Origin: Urechis unicinctus
Lineage: Eukaryota; Annelida; Polychaeta; Xenopneusta; Urechidae
Direction of reading: 5' to 3'
Assembly: GCA_034190875.2 (NCBI GenBank)
Contig: CM067348.1
Span: 40,573,741-40,637,740, forward strand
DNA: 64,000 nt
Shown: piece after piece, positions 10,876-19,926 of the stretch
Numbering within the stretch: the first letter of the stretch is position 1
Layout of the letters: the number at the start of each line of letters is the position of its first letter
Translations under genes and position numbers: made by a program
The notes under the pieces: generated by a model
Told to the model about the DNA's origin: nothing
The model's input: the letters and a program-made list of their open reading frames with translations, nothing else
Databases searched by the model: none

Positions 10876-11398
10876 TTGCTATCACAGGAGTTAGAAATGA
10901 TATGTTCAATGCCTTCTGCAGATACAATGAATGAAAAAGCAGCACCCTGTTTCAATGACTTTACTAATGTCAGAATTGTGTTAGATTGTACAGAGGTGTT
11001 TAGTCATACCCCAGGGACATTAGATAACCATAAGCAACAGCTTTCAAATTACAAGCATCACAGTACTGTAAAGTTTCTTGTAGGAATGAGTCCCACTGGT
11101 GCAATTATATATGTATCAGACATGTGGGGTGGGAGAGCGTCAGACAAAAAAATTACATCAGAATCTGACTCATTGATGCAGGCTCTACAGGTTATGGTGG
11201 ACCGCGACTTTAGGATTGCAGGGGATTTGCCCACCAGGTGTAAAGCTGCTCATACCTCCTTTCAAAAATAAAATCACTGGCCAGTTTACAGCAGAACAGC
11301 TTGAATATTCCATTAAAGAATTCAGACTTCTTGAAACTGAAGATAAAGTGGCAATGCTGAACAATTATGAGATTATTTTCAAACCTGTGCATTTCTAG
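10876..11398 (+). pseudogene. DDE transposase remnant (ISL2EU/DDE_Tnp_4-like)
   Basis: The frame contains MPSADTMNEKAAPCFNDF, the first catalytic Asp in NVRIVLDCTEVFSHTPG, the YKHHSTVKFLVGMSPTGAI segment and WGGRASDKKIT, all typical of the DDE superfamily endonuclease domain. The second catalytic region reads VDRDFRIAGDLP, where DRGF.IADDLP is usual. The sequence then shifts frame near 11225 and continues as GVKLLIPPFKNKITGQFTAE. The C-terminal part with the last acidic residue is not recognisable. Codons upstream (10662-10934) may be a degraded N-terminal region. Inactive by inspection. Confidence 0.7.
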
Positions 11399-11825
11399 TC
11401 AATTTCAAAAGACCTTTCTTGAAGCTTTCATAACTAGTTTTACATTGTGGCTGGGTTACACTACTGTAGATTATAACTTGTATACTCAAGCATGTTTTTT
11501 TTATTGTTCTATAACCATGTTAACTAGTTTTATATTGTGGCTGGGTTACACCACTATAGATTTCAACTTCAATCCTCAAGCATGTTTTTTATTATTCTGT
11601 GTTATTATTATTATCCCTTTTACAAATATTGGTATTTTTTTAAGCTTCTCATTGTTTGTCTTTTACTTGTTCTGCAGGAATAAACCTACATGAATTACTA
11701 GTTAAAGATTGTACTTTATGTAAAGACCATCAGCACAGAAACTTTATGTTTTGTAATATAAGGAGCATGTCTTAAGCTATATTCCATGTGCAACCAAACG
11801 CCAGCTTTCTTGAAAAAATAAACCA

Positions 11826-13607
11826 TTATGCTTTGACAATGTAACAATTTATTCTGACGAAAAGGATATATACACATGTATAACTTATAACATGCCAGTG
11901 GGCACACATACAGTCATCTGAAACAAGAAATGTCTTGGCAAAGTAGATGGCATTTGCCAGAACTGATGACCAATAAGCTGGGTCAAATTCAACACTGATT
12001 ACAATCATCTCCTGTGGTGACCATACAACAAATTCACCGGTCATAGAATCCATCACAGCCATATGACACTGAATTTGAGTGTAGTATGGGTGAGGTTTGG
12101 GTCTGGTTTTTAGCTAAAGGGAATTGTCGATGGCCATGAAGAAGGGTAGATCAGCCAGTGAACCATCTAGTCTATTCTCCATGGAAGATGGGCACTTTAT
12201 CTCAACTGGTCTCTCTGGATGACAGTCACATGATGCAACACCATCAATGCTTGCACCAACAAACCTGTTGGCTTTGCTCACTAAGAGACCACATTCTTTC
12301 AAAGCGAAGTTTCATGTTTTGTTTGAAAGCATTGGCTGCCACTTTTTCATTCTTCAAACCATACCTAGTGTTCTTGTTGCCTTTAAATGACCCTGGTTCA
12401 GTGCACAACCGGATGATACCATTTGCACCCAATGCAGGTTTTTTCTTTATGTTCTGAACCCTTGTGTGCACAGCGTGGATTCTGGTGCTTGTTACCATGC
12501 CTCTTCTATATGCATTCCATTTGGGGTTATTGGACTGTCCAATAGTCAATTTTTCAATTGTTTGCTGCTCAGAATTGGTGACTTTGGACGTCTCGAAAAA
12601 ATTCCTGCACCAAGTTGTCAGTCAGTTCATGCTGCTGGTGGTATCTTGACATGAAGTCTTTCACACAGGAAGTCAATGTTGGTGGTTCTGGTTTACTTGT
12701 TGAAACAACCTCTTCAGCAGCTGGCAACAATAATTGTTCATTATCAGTTATAGTCTCAGGAATGGCCGAATACCCAACAACACTTGCTTGGGTGTCAGGC
12801 GACTTTTCCCAACGCAATGCGTCAGCGATTGGAAGAAATGGAGCGTCTGGCTGACAAAGACTAAGTTCATGAACTAGTCTCTTGTAGTTCTCTGTATTTA
12901 CTCTGTGCTTGGATGGTGCAACAGGATTGTGGTCGGCTAGTCGCTTTGATGGACGCTTTGACTCTGTTTGTCCGGGAGCAAAGTTCTGGTAATCTAACTG
13001 CTTATAGGGGAACAGGATCCACCTGAATAGTAAATAATAAGCATGTGAAGAACATATGCATAACAAATACAAACCATTAACAGGCATAACATTATGCACA
13101 TATCTTCTTTTTTTTTTTCAATAATAAAACAATCGCACTGATGCTGTACAATTCAATGTAGTGTTATATTTATCATGTGTAATAGGCTGGGAATGTGTAC
13201 TATTTTACCTTTGGGTTTTGAGGAGCATTCCATGCACAAAGCAGTTCTGTTGAAGCAGGGTCATCTGGCAAATCTTGGTACCCCAAACTAGAAAAGTGCT
13301 CCAGGGCAAACAACATAGCAGCTACATGCGTGCACGCTTCTCCCTGACTAGCCACACAGGTACAACAAGAGCCAATTGGCTTGCCACTGTCTTCTTGAAA
13401 AATGCAAACAGATTCATACATTGTTCCTGATGTGTCCCAAGAAGGGTTGCACTTGACCTGCACAGCACAGTATAGTACGTCGGGCACATCAAGGTAGAGC
13501 ATACTATGCACATGTTTGGACTTGTATAGGTTATAGTTGCGGAGAGTTTTGTACCACCGTAAGTTCTTACTGTCGAACTTCTCTATGTTACCAGGGGCCG
13601 CTTGCAT
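11826..13607 (-). pseudogene. SWIM zinc finger / YqaJ-type exonuclease remnant
   Basis: Exon 1 (13607-13209) carries a SWIM finger: ESVCIFQEDSGKPIGSCCTC and GEACTHVAAMLFALEHF. A GT donor at 13208 and an acceptor ending at 13023 bound a 186-bp intron. Exon 2 holds a Lys/Arg/Pro-rich linker, then YqaJ-like motifs: NPKWNAYRRGMVTSTRIHAV, the catalytic-type SIDGVASCDCHPERPVEIKCP region split over 12150-12250, and YYTQIQCHMAVMD near 12060. The frame is broken by apparent one-base shifts near 13006, 12565 and 12290. The family cuts or trims DNA (lambda-exonuclease-like fold); in ISL2EU elements it accompanies the transposase. Non-functional here. Confidence 0.7.
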
Positions 13608-13619
13608 AACGCCGTCTTC

Positions 13620-13919
13620 GGCTATTTAGTCCACTAACACACATAGCGGCTAAATCTGCTAGCCCATGCCGCTTCCACAAACGGCTAGCCCAAGCCGCAA
13701 AGTCCAAGCCGCAGCTAGCTCCGGTGTAACGGTAACATGAATTTATACCCAGACGTCTTGTAGGGCTAAGCCGCAGCTCGAAAATGACTTAGTCGACTTA
13801 ACTTCCAAGCCTCTAGCCTGGTTAACAGACCTAACTACTACCTATTACACATAGAGGCCTACTGTAGGTCTACCAAGCCTCAAGCAAGGAGACTAGCGGT
13901 TTTTAGCCGTAAACTAAAA
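13620..13919. repeat. AGCC/CGGCTA-rich spacer with one dispersed motif copy
   Basis: The spacer between the ISL2EU-like remnant and the MULE has repeated GCCGC/CGGCTAGCC words (13640-13720). At 13715-13770 it holds a copy of the dispersed motif AGCTCCGG....AACGGTAA....CAGACGTCTTGTAGGGCTA also seen near 17.7, 54.3, 55.1 and 56.3 kb. Positions 13911-13919 (AAACTAAAA) are the left MULE target duplication. Confidence 0.7.
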
Positions 13920-14003
13920 GGCAGAGGCTATTCGTACGGCAGCCGTACGAATAAGATGGGAATTGGCTATCCGTACGGCAGCCGTACGAATAAAAGTGTT
14001 TTG
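13920..14003. repeat. Left MULE terminal and subterminal repeats
   Basis: The terminal repeat 13920-13953 contains the near-perfect palindrome CGTACGGCAGCCGTACG. A second copy of TGGCTATCCGTACGGCAGCC with the same palindrome follows at about 13974-14003. Weaker derivatives (GGCTATTCGTATG, GGCTCTTCATACGAATA) follow up to about 14060. Such clusters are candidate transposase-binding sites. Confidence 0.85.
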
Positions 14004-14489
14004 GCTATTCGTATGATTAATAGGGTGCATTTTGGCTCTTCATACGAATAAGATATATATCGGTTGTTTTGGCTATGCGCACAATACGAGTAGCTAGTTA
14101 TACAGTTAATGTCTTTCAGGACAGCTCAACATATTTCATCACAGTACCAAGTCATTGTAAGTGTTGTGGTGGGATGTGGAACTTCAATATATATGCTCTT
14201 AGCTGTGTAAATACTTGTACAAGGTAAGAAGAGAAAGGCCTAGAAGCGTGGACTAGTTGGATGGAACTTAGTTGTTGTAATTAAGTATTTGCCTATTTAG
14301 AAAAATACCCAAAATATTAAGGACATGGAGTCTTTTTACACTATCACAAAACACCTCCTTGGCTTAGTAATCAAATTAAAAAGATATAGCTATGGATTGA
14401 TAGAAATGTAAAACAGAGAGCTGGTAAAAGTAAAGAAATAATTTGTAAAATTTGTTGTGAAAAATGTTTATTCACACTTTACAACTTAA

Positions 14490-14745
14490 ACATAACAGTT
14501 CATGAAACACACACACACACACCTTTCCCAAGGACAGGAACAATTGCCTCTGGGCACCTCAGCAACAACACAGACAAGTAGTTACGAGTTCATACATAAA
14601 ACATAATGCGGTAATGACATGTTACCAGAACATTAGCCATACAACATGAAACTGTTACTTTATAATTAAGAAAAAACAGTTCATGAAACGCACACACACC
14701 TTTCCCAAGGACAGGAACCATTGCCTCTGGTCACCTCAGCAACTT
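14490..14745. repeat. Duplicated segment in the MULE 3' region
   Basis: A ~75-bp segment (AACAGTTCATGAAAC, CACACA run, CCTTTCCCAAGGACAGGAAC, ATTGCCTCTGG) occurs near 14497 and again near 14677, period about 180 bp, downstream of the MULE gene's stop. It also yields (CA)n. Confidence 0.8.
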
Positions 14746-14797
14746 AACAACCAGGGCAGAAAAAATTGCCTCTGGGTCGATTGGTAACATTGGCACA

Positions 14798-17110
14798 CTA
14801 AAAGTGGTACCACAAGTAGCAACCAGAGCAGAGCACCCATTTAACTTGTTTATGGAGAGGATTTGTACATCTCTCCATGGCAGCACATCTGTTGCTAGTG
14901 GCTGCATCAGCAGTCATGAGGCGGTTAGCAACATAGCATCTGTACTTTGAGCAGTGTTGCTGATCCATAACTGATGGCTGAGCCCCACAAGCCGATGCCT
15001 CTGCATTCTGAAAACAGTCAGGAGTGGTTACAGTTTTATCATGCATCATCTATGAATGGCCATTCATAAAAAGTCACCCAACAAATCCAAACAAATAGCC
15101 TAACATAAAGAAATGAACAGCAACAGAATGAGTCATACCATTAGGACAAAAACACCACAGCTGGACCCATCACTTTGCTGCCCACTGAGTGAAGGTTCAT
15201 GCTGCCAGTCCAGCAGGATTTCTCCAGTGACTCTGGCTCTTATGTTCATGTACTTCCTGAGAACACAAAACGAATAAAAATGAAACATCTCCTTCATTTC
15301 CTATTCTTTGAGCTGCAGTGTGCCTGTGTGAACAGTGTGAGTTGGAGAACTGGTGAGACTTACTGCCAGTGGCTAACCAGCTGAGCCTCGCCATCCTTGT
15401 AGCGGTCATTCCGTTGGAGCGAGTTGTCTGCAATGTCTGCCACGAACAGCATCCAGTGTTCCCCTGTTGAGTTGTCCATCTGGCCTTGGTAATACTCAAT
15501 GACAGACTGCAAGCAATCAGCCAGAGTCATATTGGCATGTACTACGCATTTTTTGGTGGAGGGACTCTTAGACTGTTTGTAGTTATCACCCCCAGAGTCA
15601 AATCCGCATCAACGAGATAACGGACCCACTGGCACTGGCAACTATGCCAGTTCGCCACGAAGTATGCATTAAGCCTATCTGGAGCTGTTTTCTGCAAACT
15701 CTTGAATGCCTCCTCATAGGCGCCAGTCGTTCGGGCATGGAGCATTTGCTGAAGGATTACCCGGATCCTTTCCTTCTCCTCAAGGGAGCACTGCAGCTTG
15801 GCAACTTCCTGCCTGAAAGTCTTGCTCACGTGAAAGGCACATATCACAATGTGTGTATCCGGAAAAACATTTTTTATGGCCTTCACTTCTGTGAAGTCTT
15901 TTTCGATGACAAAATTCCTGGTCTTTTTTTGAGCTTCTCGGTTCCTTTGAACTACGTAGTTAAGCAAAAAATCAATGTTCTCATGGCTTTCCTCCGCCAT
16001 GAAAGCATAGCCACATGTCTGGCCTTTCCCATTCCCATCCTTTACCTGCACTGTGTAGAGTGGCATCCAGTTTGTGTTGGTCCTGTAGGTTCCATCCATA
16101 AGCAGGACTTCTGGGAACTTGGTGTAGCTTTCTGCCATGGTGCTGGTCTGGACAGCAATAACAGTGACTACCACTTGGTCTGTCGTCTTCACTGCCACTG
16201 AGGAATTCGGGTCCTGGAGCAAAAGGCCATCTAGAACATCGATAACCCTGGCCTCATCAGTTTTGTTGCCACGAAGAGAGGTGCGGATGTTGTGCAGGTC
16301 CTTCCTGGAGACAACCTTGTCTGACTGCTGCATGAGGTGGGAACGTATGTTCTCTACAGTTACACCAAGTCCAAAAAGTTCCCCAACTTTCTGATTTTGC
16401 TCCTCTTCAAGTCTCCTATTCTCTGGATAGAGATCGAACAACCTTGACTCGACAGAGTGGTTGTGGTTATCCCGCAGTTGTGTCACCACTAGCACCTGTC
16501 GTTTGCGGTTGGCCAAAAGGAGAATGGAAGCCTCACAGTATACCTTGAAAGTTCTGCAACAATAAGTATATTCATCGTACAGCAGAAATTCAACTGGAGC
16601 TTATTCGTACAGCAGAAATTCATCTGGAGCTTATTCGTACAGCAGAAATTCATCTGGAGCTTATTTGTACAGCAGAAATTCAAATTGAGTTTATTTGTAC
16701 AACAGAAATTAAACTGGAGCTTATTCGTACAGCAGTAATTCAAATGGAGCTCATTTAGTTATTTGTACAGCAGAAATTCAAATGGAGCTTATTCGTACAG
16801 CAGTAATTCAAATGGAGCTTATTGGTACAGCAGAAATTCAAATGGAGCTTATTTGTACTGCAGAAATTCAAATGGACCTTATTCGTACAGAAGAAATTAA
16901 AATGGGTCTTATTCGTACAGCAAAAATTCGTACAGCATTATTTACTTGTACAGCCGACTTACTTTTGTCAAAGTTGGCTCTTTCCACTCGTTTGCTATCC
17001 CGCCGATGAAAAAGGACATTGTTATTCTTTTCATAACTTCTCAATGCAGATTGGAAAAGTTCCCAAGAGGAAAATTCCTGTCTCTCTTTAATGTGATCCG
17101 CATCAGCCAT
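14798..17110 (-). CDS. MULE transposase-Ulp1 protease-PHD fusion gene
   Basis: Exon 1 (17110-16963, donor GTAAGT) starts MADADHIKERQEFSSWELF, a FAR1-like N-terminal block. Exon 2 (about 16550-15364) has the MULE DDE core: LLMDGTYRTN (first D), CGYAFMAEESHENIDFLLNY, FVIEKDFTEVKAIKNVFPD (second D), VICAFHVSKTFRQEV. Its end holds the Ulp1 His motif EHWMLFVADI. Exon 3 (15256-15139) gives QQSDGSSCGVFVLM with the Ulp1-type Gln/Cys. Exon 4 (15007-14798) ends in a Cys/His cluster, KWVLCSGCYLWYHF, like a truncated PHD finger. Splice phases agree for exons 2 to 4 (GTAAGT/CAG and GTATGA/CAG). One base appears gained or lost in an A run near 15552, between the transposase and protease parts. The exon 1 to 2 phase does not match as read. 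The family cuts and pastes DNA; the protease role is unknown. Confidence 0.75.
16579..16936. repeat. 30-bp minisatellite inside the MULE
   Basis: About 12 copies of a 30-bp unit (CAGCAGAAATTCAAATGGAG plus CTTATTCGTA) lie in the intron between exons 1 and 2 of the MULE gene. Because 30 is a multiple of three, both strands give open repeat peptides, which are not genes. The unit contains TTATTCGTACAGCAG, very close to the TATTCGTACGGCAGC core of the element's own terminal repeat. Confidence 0.95.
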
Positions 17111-17333
17111 GCTAACAGAGGTCGTTGATGAACAAAAAACGTTTCAAATACAAACTACTATTCAGAAGAAAGATGAATTCTGTCTTGTTCGAACGCTTCA
17201 AACTAAAGATGCGGCATGATACTTTTGCGGCCGTATCAATTTATGCGCATGCGCAAAAATAGCCGTTGCTGATTGGATGAAAATCGCCGTACATCTACGA
17301 TGATCTATGCGTACATGCAGCAGACCAAACTGC

Positions 17334-17367
17334 TATTCGTACGGCTGCCGTACGGATAGCCACTGCG
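17334..17367. repeat. Right MULE terminal inverted repeat
   Basis: The segment is the reverse complement of the left end with three mismatches and contains the same 17-nt palindrome (CGTACGGCTGCCGTACG on this strand). It is directly followed by the 9-bp target duplication. Confidence 0.92.
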
Positions 17368-17376
17368 AAACTAAAA

Positions 17377-18846
17377 TGATTAAAACATCCCAAAAATGAA
17401 TAAAATAAGAAAACACAATCGACATTTCGTCAACTGATATTTATTCTTTCATTCAATCAAACATTAACCAACAAATTGTGTCGAACCGTTTTCTGTTATT
17501 AAATGATCGAATCTCCGAAGCGTAATTTTCCGAAAACGATGTTTACCATTTTTAAGCTGCAAATTTTAGCGGCTTCAAGACAGACGCACAAAGAAGTGTG
17601 TGAGTATCATTTCACTCTTGCTAGGTCATTTTTGCTTTTTACTGAATTTTTTGATGGTGAATGTCAATTATAACCACCGACCGCATATCGTAAACACTCC
17701 TAGCCGCGAACGACGGTAATATAAATATATACCGTCGTGATTGAGGATAAGTTGGTCGTGTGGCAATGTTTGTATTTCGCGTGCATATAGCTTCTCATCA
17801 ATGTTGTGTACTTACGTAAATATATATGTCGACAAATGAGATGAATATCCGCTTCTCCGCACTATTTTGGTTATCCACTGGCTCGTGATTATTTAGCAAT
17901 TGTCAAATGAACATTTAGAATCACAACTTTCATTCACGGCAGCCCCAGGTTTGGAGATATGACGTCACATTACGCAGTTTCATTTTCACTCGCCATGTGG
18001 CTGCAGGTCCCGGAGGAGGGGGCACTTAAGTATATAGAGGTAGTATACATGTGTTGGGGTAGGTTTTTTCGGCCTCCCGACGGGTTTTGTTGACCTCATA
18101 ATTGTAGGATGGGGTATGCTCTTGCCATTTCTACCTTGTATGACGGGTACAGGTTTTTGAGATCCCGGGGCACAACCCTACGTAGGACAAGGTCCAGTGC
18201 CCCCTCCAGACTACGGGAATCAATAAGTGTTATCTTTTTTTAAATGTCAATGTGATATCGTTGAATACATATCGCCCTTCAAAGTAGATATTTCCAAAAG
18301 ATAATCATTGACAAAATGACACATATACTCAAATAATAAAATTCAAAAAGAAAAAGTTTGCTTGCGAGGAACCTTGTCTGCGCATGCGCGCAGAAACCGA
18401 TCTTGTCGTTCAAAATAAACATGAACTTTTCAGAATTTGTGTGGCCGGATTAAATCGCCTTTGACGAAATCTCACACGTAAACTAACTCAACTTGTTAAT
18501 AAACATTCATTTATGTGAAAAATTATTCTTCATATGTACATTTGTGTAATTATCGTGTATAATTGGAACTCATGTATCGTTCACGCGCATTCGGTTACGA
18601 CGATGTTAATGCACGGCTAAAACACTCCCTCCTTTCAAAATAGCAGCCGAACACTGCGGTTTCCGTGCATTGTTGTATGGCAAGCTGGGTGTGGCAGAAT
18701 ACTATGAGACATTGGGGAAAGGGGGTGTTGGTTGTGATGATCTTGCTGTTAAATGAAATATTCGAGGTTAAAGCTGTATTTTGATATCTCTTACGAATGA
18801 AATAGATATCAAATAATTTTTCACATATTCATCATACTTTGATATC
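17377..18846. repeat. Intergenic with dispersed repeats
   Basis: At 17701-17740 is a copy of the dispersed motif (GGTAATATAAATATATACCG, here palindromic). At about 17985-18225 is a GC-richer segment (from GGTCCCGGAGGAGGGGGCAC to GTGCCCCCTCC) that recurs in reverse orientation at about 54555-54785. No coding region is supported. Confidence 0.7.
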
Positions 18847-18873
18847 ATGTATTTGTTTAATCACAGTGTCATC

Positions 18874-19493
18874 ATGGCTCTCCGCCTTCAAAGACTGAAT
18901 GAATATAGAAGGGCCCTGCGTAGGGAAAGAGTTTTTAGAGACAGGACCAATCCTATGGATGTTTTGAACGACGATCAATTAAAGGCAAGATTTAGGCTCA
19001 GACGGGGAGCTATTTACTGGTTGGTTATGATGCTGGAGCCACAACTGACCCGAAAGACCCAGCGAAACCTTCCAATTTCACCCATAATTCAAGTTCTTAT
19101 AACACTTCAGTTCCTGGCCACAGGGGGATTCTTCATCACAGTGGGCGACCTGTTTGGTGTAACGATGTCCACAGTCTCCAGTATTGTCCACAATTGCACC
19201 AAATTATTTGTTGAGCGCGAAGATGAGTTTATTCAAATGCCTTCCAACGCAGCTAACATTTCATCAACCAAGCAATGGTTCTTCCATAAAGCAGGTCAGG
19301 GGTTAACCTTAAATGAATAACTCTTATTCTTTTAATAAAAATTCATTGAAATATCAGATATTTCATTTGTTGTCATACAGGATTCCCTAATGTGGTTGGC
19401 TGTGTTGACGGAACACAGGTGAAAATCAAAGCACCTCGTCTGAGGGAATTTGAATTCGTCAACCGAAAAGGCTACCATAGCCTTAATATTCAA
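18874..19493 (+). pseudogene. PIF/Harbinger (HARBI1-type) transposase, two 5' exons
   Basis: Exon 1 (Met at 18874, or 18847 in the same frame, to 19294) encodes RLNEYRRALRRERVFRDRTN and LKARFRLRRGAIYWLVMMLE, then the ISPIIQVLITLQFLATGGFF helix-turn-helix-like region. Exon 2 (19381-19493) joins in phase and gives [19 protein letters not shown] with the first catalytic Asp and [12 protein letters not shown]. Both introns have GT/AG borders (GTCAGG with ...CATACAG; donor GTATGA at 19494). The remaining catalytic part (second D, E) expected downstream was not found, so the gene is partial, or later exons are lost or unrecognised. It is open over about 187 codons, so it is not very old. HARBI1 host domestication cannot be excluded. 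Confidence 0.75.
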
Positions 19494-19543
19494 GTATGAC
19501 AGTCATTGTTGATGTAAATCAATGTGGTCTAATTATAAACTTA

Positions 19544-19926
19544 GAAAATTCGACATAAGTGCTCCTATCGATTCGCAAATAAACTTGACCAAAGTATTCC
19601 ACTATACTTGAATTACCCCGTGTATAGATGGATGTGAGGGCCCAGATTGATAAATGAACGAAAATCGATTTTGTTTGACCCCCAGCGATCTGCCGCATAT
19701 GCGATCTTGAGTCGGCCGTTTGAAGGCATGCTATACGATCTCCCGACGCGGGCATGACAAAATCGATCATTTTAAAGTTGAAAATTCGACATAAGTGCTC
19801 CTATCGATTCGCAAATAAACTTGACCAAAGTATTCCACTATACTTGAATTACCCCGTGTATAGATGGATGTGAGGGCCCAGATTGATAAATGAACGAAAA
19901 TCGACTTTCTTTGACCCCAAGCGATC
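19544..19926 (+). repeat. Direct duplication of ~147 bp
   Basis: GAAAATTCGACATAAGTGCT begins a segment at 19544-19689 and again at 19780-19926 (period 236 bp) with very few differences. The segment follows directly after the Harbinger exon 2 donor. Confidence 0.93.

Larger units (their letters stand above)
10662..13607. mobile_element. ISL2EU-like DNA transposon, decayed
   Basis: A plus-strand DDE transposase remnant (about 10876-11398) and a minus-strand SWIM/YqaJ nuclease remnant (13607-11826) converge. This two-gene arrangement is what I recall for ISL2EU-type elements. Both genes carry frameshifts. I could not find terminal inverted repeats or a target duplication, so the limits are those of the recognisable coding parts. 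Confidence 0.6.
13920..17367 (-). mobile_element. MULE (Mutator-like) DNA transposon, full length
   Basis: The element is 3448 bp. Its ends are 34-bp inverted repeats matching at 31 of 34 positions (left from GGCAGAGGCTATTCG, right, reverse-complemented, from CGCAGTGGCTATCCG). It is flanked on both sides by the identical 9-bp sequence AAACTAAAA (13911-13919 and 17368-17376), the size expected for Mutator-type target duplications. It encloses one split gene on the minus strand with transposase, Ulp1-type protease and PHD-like parts. The perfect target duplication and largely open exons indicate a young insertion; at least one frameshift suggests this copy may be inactive. Confidence 0.92.

Noticed and set aside
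16489-17009. Open repeat peptides on both strands (CCTNKLQMNF, QMELIRTAVI)
   Set aside because: The 30-bp unit is a multiple of three and stop-free; this lies in the MULE intron.
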